From assembly GCA_024636575.1 (NCBI GenBank), contig JAGXGU010000124.1, positions 1 to 11,599 on the forward strand: 11,599 nucleotides of DNA, given 5' to 3'. Source of the stretch: Altererythrobacter sp. GTDB taxonomy: Bacteria > Pseudomonadota > Alphaproteobacteria > Sphingomonadales > Sphingomonadaceae. The notes beneath the pieces are model-generated. The model did not search any database. It had not been told where the DNA came from and was given only the letters and a program-made list of their open reading frames with translations. The translations under genes and the position numbers were made by a program. Positions 1 through 6,240 of the stretch are shown in pieces (the stretch's first letter is position 1; every line of letters begins with the position of its first letter).

Positions 1-1
1 C

Positions 2-1228
2 ACCAGCGTCAACCCGGCCAATTTCTCCGATGTGCAAGGCTATATCGATGCTCTGGTCGCGCCCGCACGGGCCAATTCCAAGGACCGGTTCTTCACCTAC
101 ATCACCTCCATCGCTGAAGAAAACGCGTTTTTCGCATCGGGTTCCAGCGCGGGTTTCGGCATCCGACTGGGGTATGACACTTCGGCCAACCGGGTGTTCG
201 TGATCGAGGCATTCGAAGGCGCGCCAGGCTTGCCTGCCGGTTTCGACCGCGGAGTGGAATTGCTGTCCGTCGGCACCAGTGCTTCAAGCCTTCAGACCAT
301 ATCGTCCCTGATGGCATCGGGCGGGCCGCAGGCCGTGATCGATGCACTGGGGCCTTCGACTGCCGGCCTGACCCGCGTATTCAGTATTCGGGAGACGAGC
401 GGGGCCACCCGCCAGATAAGCGTTGCGAAAGCGGATTTCGAACTCGATCCGGTGTCCAATCGCTACGGCGCGAAAACCATCAACGATGGCGGCAAGCTGG
501 TTGGCTATCTTAACCTGCGGACCTTCATCAACACCGCAGATCCAGATCTGAGAGCAGCCTTTGCCAATTTCCGCGCGCAGGGCATCACCGAAGTGATTGT
601 CGATTTCCGCTATAATGGCGGTGGTCTGGTGAGCATAGCGGAATTGATGGGCGATTTGCTGGGCGGGGCCAATGTCGGTCAGGTGTTCAGCTTTACCACC
701 TGGCGCGCGTCAAAATCTTCGCGCAATGCGACAGACCTGTTCGGTTCGCAGCCACAATCAATCGCAGCAACGAAAATCGCCTTTATCGGGCGCGGCGGAA
801 CAGCGTCGGCCAGCGAATTGGTGACCAATGCCTTCATTCCCTATCTGAACAACAATATGGCGCTGGTCGGGGCCAACACTTTCGGCAAGCCGGTGGGACA
901 ATCCGGTTTCGACCTGACAGCCTGCGACGACCGATTGCGCGCCGTCACCTTCAAGACCGAAAATGCCAACCGGCAGGGCGATTATTTTACCGGTTTGGCA
1001 TCCGTGGTGCCGAACACCTGCCGCGCGAATGATGATATCACTGTGCAACTGGGCGATCCGGCAGAGGCTTCGATTGCCGTTGCGCTCGATTTCCTTGCCG
1101 GGCGCGCCTGCACGCCGATTGCCGGAACGCCGGGCGTTCAAGGTACGCAGGCAGTCGCTCCCGCGCGGGTCTTGCTTCAGCCAGAACTTCCCACCCCGGC
1201 GCAGCGCGAAGTTCCGGGGTTGTTTTAA
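2..1228 (+). CDS. S41 family serine peptidase (C-terminal processing peptidase type), 5' partial
   Basis: The reading frame is open from the left edge, so the true start and any signal peptide lie outside; 408 residues are visible. A PDZ-like segment (about residues 48-130, starting near SSAGFGIRLG) precedes the peptidase core (about 165-370). The core has RYNGGG and the nucleophile motif GGTASASE, with Ser 271 encoded at 812-814, then NTFGKPVGQ with Lys 296 at 887-889. The 25-residue Ser-Lys spacing equals that of the catalytic Ser/Lys dyad of E. coli Prc, so the enzyme looks catalytically intact. Members of this subgroup are normally secreted or lipid-anchored and cleave periplasmic proteins; location here is inferred. 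A proline-rich tail follows CTPIAGTPG. The substrate is unknown. The next gene starts 32 bases downstream on the same strand, so co-transcription is possible. Confidence 0.93.
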   Translation, partial: TSVNPANFSDVQGYIDALVAPARANSKDRFFTYITSIAEENAFFASGSSAGFGIRLGYDTSANRVFVIEAFEGAPGLPAGFDRGVELLSVGTSASSLQTISSLMASGGPQAVIDALGPSTAGLTRVFSIRETSGATRQISVAKADFELDPVSNRYGAKTINDGGKLVGYLNLRTFINTADPDLRAAFANFRAQGITEVIVDFRYNGGGLVSIAELMGDLLGGANVGQVFSFTTWRASKSSRNATDLFGSQPQSIAATKIAFIGRGGTASASELVTNAFIPYLNNNMALVGANTFGKPVGQSGFDLTACDDRLRAVTFKTENANRQGDYFTGLASVVPNTCRANDDITVQLGDPAEASIAVALDFLAGRACTPIAGTPGVQGTQAVAPARVLLQPELPTPAQREVPGLF

Positions 1229-1260
1229 TATCGCCAGGTCTGGCCTGGAAAAGGGATGTC

Positions 1261-1620
1261 ATGACCAGGAAATATACCACCTTCGCCGAATTCTGGCCGT
1301 TCTATCTGCAGGAACACAGCAAGCCCCGCACCCGGGCGCTGCATTACATCGGCACGACGCTGGTGGTGGCGATCGCAGCCTATGCGCTGTTCAGTGGCAG
1401 GTACTGGTGGTTTGCGGCAATGCCGCTTGCGGGATATTTCTTCGCCTGGGCCGCGCATTTCGCGGTCGAGAAGAACCGTCCGGCGACCTTCACCTATCCG
1501 CTATGGTCGCTGGTGGCAGATTTTCGGATGTGGTGGCTATGGCTGACGGGCCGGATGGGCAAGGAATTGCGCCAGTTGGGGATCACCGTGCAAAAGCCGG
1601 AGCCGGAAACGGAACAATAG
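1261..1620 (+). CDS. DUF962 / Mpo1-like membrane protein
   Basis: A 119-residue protein with the full DUF962 pattern: FWPFYLQEH near the N-terminus (His 19), RALHYIGT (His 28), two hydrophobic stretches (about 30-44 and 49-65), then AAHFAVEKNRPATF (His 66, Glu 70) followed by YPLWSLVADFRMW. The yeast relative Mpo1 is an Fe(II)-dependent dioxygenase in alpha-oxidation of 2-hydroxy fatty acids and uses conserved histidines. The equivalent histidines appear present here, but activity of the short bacterial proteins is not something I can assert. The purine-rich GGAAAAGGGA a few bases upstream supports the ATG at 1261. It follows the S41 peptidase gene by 32 bases. Its stop lies in the loop of a 7-bp inverted repeat (1602-1608 with 1621-1627) in the space before the convergent small gene; that repeat has no T-run. 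Confidence 0.9.
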   Translation: MTRKYTTFAEFWPFYLQEHSKPRTRALHYIGTTLVVAIAAYALFSGRYWWFAAMPLAGYFFAWAAHFAVEKNRPATFTYPLWSLVADFRMWWLWLTGRMGKELRQLGITVQKPEPETEQ

Positions 1621-1635
1621 TTCCGGCAAAAGGAA

Positions 1636-1899
1636 TTATTCGGCGGGTTCGGTCGCTTCGATAGCGGCTGCGGTGGTGGCGCGCTGCTGGGCAGCAAGCG
1701 CTTCGGTTTCACGCCGTTCGGCACGTGCCTTGTCGGCGATCTTGCGTTCGCGATCGGTTTCGCGGGCACGATCAGCCATTTCGCGCCAGGCGGATTCGGA
1801 TCGAAGCGCACGTTCGCGCACATTGGCAAGTGTGGCAGCCTTGGCTTCCTTGGCGGCAGCTTCAGCGCGTTCCTGGTAAAATTCGAAGGACTGGCTCAT
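1636..1899 (-). CDS. small charged alpha-helical protein, unknown function
   Basis: An 87-residue protein made almost entirely of Ala, Glu, Arg and Lys, starting MSQSFEFYQERAEAAAKEAK. It has no cysteine, no signal peptide and no hydrophobic segment, so it is predicted cytosolic, helical and possibly coiled-coil. Similar short proteins with this N-terminus are, from memory, common in Sphingomonadales and annotated as hypothetical; no function is known to me. A weak purine-rich site (GGGAAG) lies about 6 bases before the ATG. It lies downstream of the cold-shock gene on the same strand, but a hairpin terminator at 1946-1978 separates them, so it probably has its own promoter in the roughly 95-base gap. 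The overlapping + strand frame at 1673-1879 is a low-complexity mirror of this gene. Confidence 0.75.
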   Translation of the reverse strand: MSQSFEFYQERAEAAAKEAKAATLANVRERALRSESAWREMADRARETDRERKIADKARAERRETEALAAQQRATTAAAIEATEPAE

Positions 1900-1945
1900 T
1901 CGGTACTTCCCGGGAAGTTGAAGGTTTGGGATAGTCGGTGTGAAA

Positions 1946-1978
1946 CCGGGGGCAGCGGCGCTATGCCACCGCCCCCGG
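1946..1978 (-). terminator. hairpin terminator of the cold-shock gene
   Basis: The arms CCGGGGGC (1946-1953) and GCCCCCGG (1971-1978) pair perfectly over 8 bp. The stem continues with one G-C pair and a GGC/GCC stack between two mismatches. Reading on the minus strand the stem is followed by TTTC. It lies 16 bases after the cold-shock stop codon, as expected for an intrinsic terminator, although the T-run is short. Confidence 0.6.
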
Positions 1979-1994
1979 CTCCGACTGAATCCGA

Positions 1995-2201
1995 TCAGGC
2001 GTTTGTCAGATTGACCGCAGAGGTCTTTCCGTTACGGCCGGTTTCCAGCTCGTAATTTACGCGTTGTTCTTTATCGAGCGTCTGCATTCCTGCAGCGTGC
2101 ACAGCAGTAATATGGACGAAGGCGTCATCGCCGCCGTCTTCTGGCTGGATAAAGCCGAAGCCCTTGTCGGTATTGAAGAACTTGACTGTTCCGGTAGGCA
2201 T
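1995..2201 (-). CDS. cold-shock protein (CspA family)
   Basis: A 68-residue single cold-shock domain, the usual length for the family. RNP1 is KGFGFI (residues 13-18) and RNP2 is AFVHI (27-31), the nucleic-acid-binding strands of the OB fold. These proteins bind single-stranded RNA and DNA and act as RNA chaperones or antiterminators in the cytosol. The start chosen is the ATG at 2199-2201 (MPTGTVKFFN), which matches the family N-terminus and has AAGGGA about 9 bases upstream; a start 16 residues earlier would add a non-homologous extension. It is followed by a strong hairpin at 1946-1978. The leader upstream is long and contains stem-loops, as in temperature-regulated csp genes, but whether this copy is cold-induced cannot be read from sequence. 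Confidence 0.96.
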   Translation of the reverse strand: MPTGTVKFFNTDKGFGFIQPEDGGDDAFVHITAVHAAGMQTLDKEQRVNYELETGRNGKTSAVNLTNA

Positions 2202-2350
2202 AGTTGTTTCCCTTCGAGAAACGGAGTGTTCCCGCGCGCAGAATTGCAACGCGGAAGTGCTTTAGGTCGTTTCGAAAGAGGAAGTCGTCGCTGTTGGCCA
2301 TATGTTTCCAGATGGCCGGTATCGTCGAAGTCCGTCGTGTTTTCGACGTC
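2202..2350 (-). promoter_or_regulatory. structured 5' leader of the cold-shock gene
   Basis: Between the cold-shock ATG and an AT-rich stretch at about 2349-2400, the leader contains two simple stem-loops. One pairs GGCCAT (2296-2301) with ATGGCC (2312-2317), with a 10-base loop. The other pairs CGTCGAA (2323-2329) with TTCGACG (2342-2348), with a 12-base loop. Long structured leaders are typical of cspA-type mRNAs, where they act as thermosensors. The transcription start is not known here; no convincing -35/-10 pair was found on the minus strand, so the leader's 5' end is a guess. Confidence 0.4.
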
Positions 2351-2409
2351 AGCCCAGAGGGTATAACACATAAGGTCAGAAAAACATAATTCTAAAAGCA
2401 ATCGGGCAT

Positions 2410-2438
2410 TTGAACCATCTGGCCTGCGGTCGTATGCT
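2410..2438 (+). promoter_or_regulatory. predicted promoter of the GFA-PhnA unit
   Basis: TTGAAC at 2410-2415 and TATGCT at 2433-2438 are separated by exactly 17 bases and resemble a housekeeping-sigma -35/-10 pair (4 of 6 bases match in each hexamer). The predicted start of transcription is near 2445, giving a leader of about 30 bases before the ATG at 2477. Confidence 0.45.
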
Positions 2439-2476
2439 AGGTCCTTGCAACGTTTGCGGTGCAGAAGGAATGGACA

Positions 2477-2941
2477 ATGGACGACCTCGAAACGGCAATC
2501 CCCTCCGCCACCGGTCGCTGCCTGTGCGGCGCGGTCCGTATAGAATTGGCCGAAGTCCGGCCGCAGGTGGAGGTATGCCACTGCAGCATGTGCCGCCAAT
2601 GGGGCGGCGCGCCGTTCATGGGCGTCAGCGCGGCATCGTTTGACATTGCCGGCCAAGACAAGGTCACGGCCCATCGTTCATCCGAATGGGCAGAGCGGGG
2701 ATTCTGCCAGGTCTGCGGCAGTAATCTGTACTACCGGTTCCTACCGGCGGATCATTACAGCTTTTGCGCCGGCCTGTTCGACTTCGGCGAGACCGTGAGC
2801 ATGACGAAGCAAATTTTCGTGGACGAAAAACCGGCCTTCTATGATTTTGCGCAGGATACGCCCATGCAGACAGCCAGGGAAGTCATCGCCGAAGCTGCGG
2901 CGGCTGGCTTTTCCCTTCCCGAACAGGCGGATAGAAAATGA
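2477..2941 (+). CDS. GFA family zinc-binding protein (glutathione-dependent formaldehyde-activating enzyme-like)
   Basis: A 154-residue protein with the cysteine pattern of the GFA fold: CLC (Cys 15 and 17), CHCSMC (Cys 34, 36, 39) and CQVC (Cys 77, 80), followed by GSNLYYR. In the family these residues hold a structural and a second zinc. The founding member was proposed to help condense formaldehyde with glutathione, but most members have no proven substrate, so only the fold and metal binding are well supported. AGAAGGA at 2463-2469 sits 7 bases before the ATG at 2477 and decides this start over an in-frame GTG at 2459. Its TGA overlaps the ATG of the PhnA-domain gene (ATGA at 2938-2941), indicating translational coupling. 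The protein is cytosolic; no signal peptide is present. Confidence 0.92.
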   Translation: MDDLETAIPSATGRCLCGAVRIELAEVRPQVEVCHCSMCRQWGGAPFMGVSAASFDIAGQDKVTAHRSSEWAERGFCQVCGSNLYYRFLPADHYSFCAGLFDFGETVSMTKQIFVDEKPAFYDFAQDTPMQTAREVIAEAAAAGFSLPEQADRK

Positions 2942-3264
2942 CAGACCCGGCCACTGGCGACGAAGATTATGTCTATGACGAGGCGAGCGGCGAATGGATG
3001 CCTGCCAGCGAACTTGCGGACGCGTCGGCGGCGGACAGTTCAGCCCAGCCTGAGGTGCGCGATGCGGTCGGGGATATTCTGGCGGACGGCGATCAAGTAA
3101 CGCTGATCAAGGATTTGACCGTCAAGGGCGCCGGCCAGACGCTGAAGCAGGGCACCTTGATCAAATCGATCCGGCTCACCGGCGATGCGCAGGAAATCGA
3201 CTGCAAATACCCCGGCATCAAGGGCTTGGTATTGCGCGCCGAATTCGTCAAGAAGCGGGGATAG
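2938..3264 (+). CDS. PhnA-domain protein lacking the zinc ribbon
   Basis: A 108-residue protein whose C-terminal two thirds (about 39-108) match the PhnA domain: VRDAVGDILADGDQVTLIKD, then VKGAGQTLKQGT, IRLTGDAQEIDCKYPGIKG and a terminal EFVKK. In E. coli PhnA/YjdM the N-terminus is a four-cysteine zinc ribbon. Here the equivalent segment (about 9-27, YVYDEASGEWMPASEL) has no cysteine at all, although overall length is similar, so the ribbon seems eroded rather than deleted. Despite the name, PhnA is not part of the C-P lyase machinery and its role is uncertain. The start overlaps the GFA stop codon, so expression is tied to that gene. A strong hairpin follows at 3278-3307. Confidence 0.88.
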   Translation: MTDPATGDEDYVYDEASGEWMPASELADASAADSSAQPEVRDAVGDILADGDQVTLIKDLTVKGAGQTLKQGTLIKSIRLTGDAQEIDCKYPGIKGLVLRAEFVKKRG

Positions 3265-3272
3265 CCCGCAAT

Positions 3273-3307
3273 AAAAAGGGCGGGGCCGCCCGGAAGCAGC
3301 CCCGCCC
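3273..3307 (-). terminator. terminator between converging PhnA-domain and fasciclin genes
   Basis: A perfect 9-bp stem, GGGCGGGGC (3278-3286) with GCCCCGCCC (3299-3307), has a 12-base loop. On the minus strand it is followed by TTTTTATT, a good intrinsic terminator for the fasciclin gene. On the plus strand the stem is followed by GATTATTC, so it may also stop transcription of the GFA-PhnA unit, less efficiently. Confidence 0.8.
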
Positions 3308-3330
3308 GATTATTCAATGTAAATCGCCGA

Positions 3331-3903
3331 TCAGCTTGGCATTACGACCGTGTCGATCACGTGGATCACGCCGTTCGATGCCGGGACGTCGGTCGCGGTT
3401 ACTATCGCGGTATTGCCGGCCGCGTCGGTCAACACCACATTGCCGCCATCGACCTTTGCGGTCAGCATCGCGCCATTGACCGTGGTCAGTTCGGCGGTTC
3501 CGCCATTGTCGGAAATCATCTTGGTCAGCGCCGCTGCACTCACATTGCCCGACACCACATGATAGGTCAGGATGCCGGCCAGGGTTTCCTTGTTTTCCGG
3601 CTTCGTCAGATCGGCCAATGCGCCTTCAGGCAGCTTGTTGAAGGCTGCGTCGGTCGGCGCGAAAACGGTGAACGGCCCTGGGCCAGCCAGCGTCGTGCCA
3701 AGATCAGCGGCAGTTACCGCAGTGACCAGGGTAGAAAAGTCGGTGTTGCCGGATGCAACATCGACGATGGTGCCAGGTGCGGCCGCCATGTCATCCGCCA
3801 TCGCTGTTTCATCTGCCATGGTATCGGTTTCAGCTGGTTCCTGCCCACAGGCAGCAAGCGAGAGAGCGGCGACTGATGCGAGCATCAATGAAAAATTCTT
3901 CAT
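3331..3903 (-). CDS. fasciclin-domain lipoprotein
   Basis: A 190-residue protein with a lipoprotein signal: a hydrophobic stretch ending LSLAAC, Cys 19 being the lipidated residue, followed by an acidic Met/Ala/Asp-rich linker (20-43). A single fasciclin (FAS1, beta-Ig-H3) domain fills the rest: the H1 motif FTVFAPTDAAF (78-88), the YH motif (114-115) and the H2 motif GVIHVIDTVVMP (178-189). FAS1 domains generally mediate adhesion or protein contacts at cell surfaces; bacterial single-domain lipoproteins are often linked to the envelope, but the ligand is unknown. TAGGGA lies 7 bases upstream of the ATG. It is transcribed alone: a terminator follows at once and the next gene upstream on this strand ends 239 bases away. 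Confidence 0.94.
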   Translation of the reverse strand: MKNFSLMLASVAALSLAACGQEPAETDTMADETAMADDMAAAPGTIVDVASGNTDFSTLVTAVTAADLGTTLAGPGPFTVFAPTDAAFNKLPEGALADLTKPENKETLAGILTYHVVSGNVSAAALTKMISDNGGTAELTTVNGAMLTAKVDGGNVVLTDAAGNTAIVTATDVPASNGVIHVIDTVVMPS

Positions 3904-4142
3904 GGTTTATCCCTATTTATTGTCAAATCAGACTATGCAGATGCACGGATTTACGCACTGCCACAGCAGATACGTTCTCGCCGCTACAATGGATGCAGGG
4001 GCGAGAAAGTTCCGACAAACATGCGTCATCCGGACGAGGCGACGCGCTGGTGCGGTAGGAAGAAACCGGCCCCATGCGCGACCCCATTATTTGCGGCACG
4101 GGCCAGCCTGCGGCAATCATCCCGCCTTCAAGGGCGAATTTG

Positions 4143-4577
4143 TTACGGAGCCTGAGGTCCGGAAAACGGCTGGCTATCGGTCCAGCCGCAGCCTTCGCGG
4201 ACCTCTCCTCCAACGCTGAGGGTGACGGTCAACGGATAGACCCGGTCGGACATCCCGTCGCTGCATGCACCGGGCGTCACGGTCATATCGAAGGCCGCTT
4301 CACCCAATGTGCCGGATAGGCCAAGGCCGTGATTGCCGGCAAAGCGCGTCACCGTAATCACCTCCCCATCGATATTTTCAGGGGTGGTATAGGTCAGCAT
4401 GCTGCCCTCTACCTGCCCGCCCCAGAAGGGCTCGGTCCCGGTGAAGCGAATGACCTCCCCCGCCCCGATGCCGTCGAACCGGGGCACCTGGTCCGGCTCC
4501 GTTCCGCCCTGACACGCGGCCAGAACAATCAGCAAAAGGCCGGCGGCGGCGCGGCAAAGCGGGCGGTGAGTCGTCAT
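4143..4577 (-). CDS. COG3650-type putative lipoprotein
   Basis: A 144-residue protein starting MTTHRPLCRAAAGLLL with a lipobox LAAC (Cys 22), so predicted lipid-anchored in the envelope. The mature part has the motifs GTEPFWGGQV (47-56), TYTTPENIDG (62-71) and CSDGMSDRVYP (105-115), which resemble COG3650 proteins of unknown function; Cys 105 and Cys 130 could form a disulfide. The frame is open further upstream, but the ATG at 4575-4577 gives the best signal peptide. No clear Shine-Dalgarno site is seen, so the start is a judgement from the signal peptide. It is divergent from the lysine-rich small gene. Function is unknown; the family name rests on remembered motif resemblance. Confidence 0.82.
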   Translation of the reverse strand: MTTHRPLCRAAAGLLLIVLAACQGGTEPDQVPRFDGIGAGEVIRFTGTEPFWGGQVEGSMLTYTTPENIDGEVITVTRFAGNHGLGLSGTLGEAAFDMTVTPGACSDGMSDRVYPLTVTLSVGGEVREGCGWTDSQPFSGPQAP

Positions 4578-4718
4578 GCCTGCATCATGCCCCGGCCGCG
4601 GCGGCCAGACAACAGTGAGATTTGAGGCCGGGAAGCAATACACACGAATTCATGCCGCGGTTCCCCGCAATCAAGTGTAACCTGCCTGCAGGGGCATTCC
4701 GCCCCAACTGGAAACATC

Positions 4719-4850
4719 ATGGCCAAAAGCCAGAAGAAATCGAACAAGGAAGTCCGCAAACCCAAGGCGGAAAAGAAAAAAACCAATGCTTCGGAACCTT
4801 CGCTGAAGGCTGGCAGTGTGCGGGGCCTGGAAAACATGAAGAACGGTTGA
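4719..4850 (+). CDS. lysine-rich 43-residue microprotein
   Basis: A short frame starting MAKSQKKSNKEVRKPKAEKK and ending in GLENMKNG. Lysine and arginine make up about a third of the residues, with the basic part in the N-terminal half and a neutral C-terminal half. There is no hydrophobic segment, so it is probably cytosolic, disordered and possibly nucleic-acid- or ribosome-associated; this is inference. I recall similar MAK-(S/G)Q-KSN-E-RKPK proteins in Sphingomonadales annotated as hypothetical. A modest GGAAA lies a few bases before the ATG. A 5-bp hairpin, GGGGC (4691-4695) with GCCCC (4701-4705), sits just upstream of the ribosome-binding area. It lies between the COG3650 lipoprotein gene (divergent) and the UPF0178 gene (same strand). 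Confidence 0.62.
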   Translation: MAKSQKKSNKEVRKPKAEKKKTNASEPSLKAGSVRGLENMKNG

Positions 4851-4907
4851 TGGGCCGGGTGGCCCGCGTGCCAACCCAAATTGGCCAAACTGCCCGCGCA
4901 CCGCAAT

Positions 4908-4945
4908 AATGATGCAATGTTGATCCAGCGGGCGATTGCATCATT
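4908..4945. repeat. 11-bp perfect inverted repeat upstream of the UPF0178 gene
   Basis: AATGATGCAAT (4908-4918) and ATTGCATCATT (4935-4945) are exact reverse complements separated by 16 bases, with one further T-G wobble outside. It lies 37 bases before the chosen start of the UPF0178 gene and 58 bases after the stop of the lysine-rich gene. It has no T-run, so it is more likely an operator or an RNA hairpin in a leader than a terminator. Confidence 0.75.
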
Positions 4946-4981
4946 GATGGTCCTGTTGTCCGGGGGTATGTGGTTGTACAA

Positions 4982-5464
4982 ATGATGTCCCATCCGCAGG
5001 CGCCCGATTCAGCGATCCGCATCCTGGTTGATGCCGATGCGTGCCCGGTCAAAGACGAGATTTACCGCGTGGCGGCGCGCCACAAGGTTTCCGTCTACAT
5101 CGTCAGCAACAGCCCGTTCCGCGTGCCTGTGAGCGCGTGGGTGCACCGCGTGGTCGTATCCGGCAGCTTCGATGCAGCGGATGACTGGATCGCCGAACAA
5201 TCGGATGCGCGCTGCGTTGTCATCACTTCGGATATCCTCCTGGCGGACCGCGCGATCAAGGTTGGCGCCCGGGTTCTGGCCCCGACTGGCAAGCCCTTCA
5301 CCGCCGCCTCGATCGGATCGGCCATCGCAACCCGCGCAATCATGGCAGATCTGCGGGCGGGGTTAAGCGATGTGTCGGGCGGACCGGCACCGTTCAGCAA
5401 ATCCGACCGCTCGCAATTCCTGCAATCCCTCGACCAGATATTGGTGCGGCTGGCACGCGGCTGA
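4982..5464 (+). CDS. UPF0178 family protein (YaiI/YqxD, DUF188)
   Basis: A 160-residue protein matching the YaiI/YqxD family along its length: LVDADACPVKDEIYR (15-29), VSNSPFRVP (41-49), VVVSGSFDAADDWIAE (57-72), VITSDILLADRAI (80-92) and a C-terminal GGPAPFSKSDRSQF. The conserved aspartates (17, 19, 67-68, 84) fit a PIN-like metal site, so the family is suspected to act on RNA, but no activity is established. The start is uncertain: an in-frame GTG at 4970 and ATGs at 4982 and 4985 all lie near a GGGGG run (4962-4966) that is too close to the first and rather far from the second. I chose 4982; the homologous part begins at about residue 12 in any case. The 11-bp inverted repeat lies just upstream. 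Confidence 0.92.
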   Translation: MMSHPQAPDSAIRILVDADACPVKDEIYRVAARHKVSVYIVSNSPFRVPVSAWVHRVVVSGSFDAADDWIAEQSDARCVVITSDILLADRAIKVGARVLAPTGKPFTAASIGSAIATRAIMADLRAGLSDVSGGPAPFSKSDRSQFLQSLDQILVRLARG

Positions 5465-5548
5465 ACATTAGGGCGGAACAGCCGCCGACGCGGCGCATTG
5501 TCTTGCTATACCGCTTATTAAATTACTGAAAAATACAAGGACAAATTC

Positions 5549-6226
5549 ATGAAAATCCTGATGATCCTGACGTCGCACGACGAACTGGGCGACACTGGCG
5601 AGAAGACCGGATTCTGGCTCGAGGAATTCGCTGCACCCTATTATGTTTTCAAGGATGCCGGGGCCGAGGTTACCCTCGCCTCGCCCGCCGGGGGCCAGCC
5701 GCCGCTTGATCCCAAGAGCGATGCCCCCGATGCCCAGACGGACGCCACCAAGCGCTTCAAGGATGACACCGACAGCCAGAAGGCGTTGGCAACCACGCAC
5801 AAACTGTCCGAAGTTACCCCCAGCCGGTTCGACGCAATATTCTATCCCGGCGGCCATGGCCCGATGTGGGATCTGGCGGAAAGCAAGACTTCCATCGCAT
5901 TGATCGAAGCCGCCATTGCCGATGGCAAACCAATTGCCGCAGTGTGCCACGCACCTGCCGTGTTGCGCCACGTCAAAGGACCGGACGGCGCGCCTCTGGT
6001 CAAAGGCAAGAAGGTCACAGGTTTTTCCAACAGCGAGGAAGAAGCTTCCGGCCTGACCGATGTGGTCCCCTTCCTGCTGGAAGACATGCTGGCCGAAAAG
6101 GGCGGGATATATTCCAAGGGCGAGGATTGGGCATCCTATGTGCTGGAAGACGGCCTGCTGATCACCGGCCAGAACCCGGCATCATCGGAAGAAGCCGCTA
6201 GAATGCTGCTCGCAAAATTGGGTTAG
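5549..6226 (+). CDS. DJ-1/PfpI superfamily protein, Hsp31-like (type 1 glutamine amidotransferase-like)
   Basis: A 225-residue protein with the nucleophile elbow AAVCHAPAVL (Cys 133, His 134), the GEKTGFWLEEF segment near the N-terminus (Glu 25/26 placed to contact the cysteine), the YPGGHGPMWDL loop (99-109) and GFSNSEEEASGLTDVVPFLL (158-177), which supplies acidic residues near the site. This arrangement matches yeast Hsp31-type proteins, described as glutathione-independent glyoxalases (methylglyoxal to lactate), chaperones or stress proteins. The exact reaction of this copy is not proven. AAGGA (5537-5541) lies 7 bases upstream of the ATG, a good start. It is probably a single-gene unit, since the UPF0178 gene ends 84 bases before it and the next gene converges. 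A possible EcfG-like promoter at 5475-5499 is discussed under findings. Confidence 0.94.
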   Translation: MKILMILTSHDELGDTGEKTGFWLEEFAAPYYVFKDAGAEVTLASPAGGQPPLDPKSDAPDAQTDATKRFKDDTDSQKALATTHKLSEVTPSRFDAIFYPGGHGPMWDLAESKTSIALIEAAIADGKPIAAVCHAPAVLRHVKGPDGAPLVKGKKVTGFSNSEEEASGLTDVVPFLLEDMLAEKGGIYSKGEDWASYVLEDGLLITGQNPASSEEAARMLLAKLG

Positions 6227-6240
6227 GGCATATCCGGGGA

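Noticed and set aside
1602..1627. 7-bp inverted repeat GCCGGAA/TTCCGGC around the DUF962 stop, as a terminator
   Set aside because: There is no T-run on either strand after the stem; listed only as a context detail of the DUF962 gene.
2459..2476. Upstream in-frame GTG start for the GFA gene
   Set aside because: The Shine-Dalgarno site AGAAGGA lies inside this extension, at ideal distance from the ATG at 2477.
3921..3926. Perfect TTGACA -35 hexamer on the minus strand before the fasciclin gene
   Set aside because: A 17-base spacing would place the -10 on the start codon itself, so it cannot drive a normal transcript of this gene.
4852..4865. GGGCC-GGGT-GGCCC hairpin after the lysine-rich gene
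   Set aside because: A 5-bp stem without T-tract; likely a by-product of GC-rich sequence.
5481..5494. GCCGC-CGAC-GCGGC hairpin after the UPF0178 gene, as a terminator
   Set aside because: The stem is only 5 bp and no T-tract follows.
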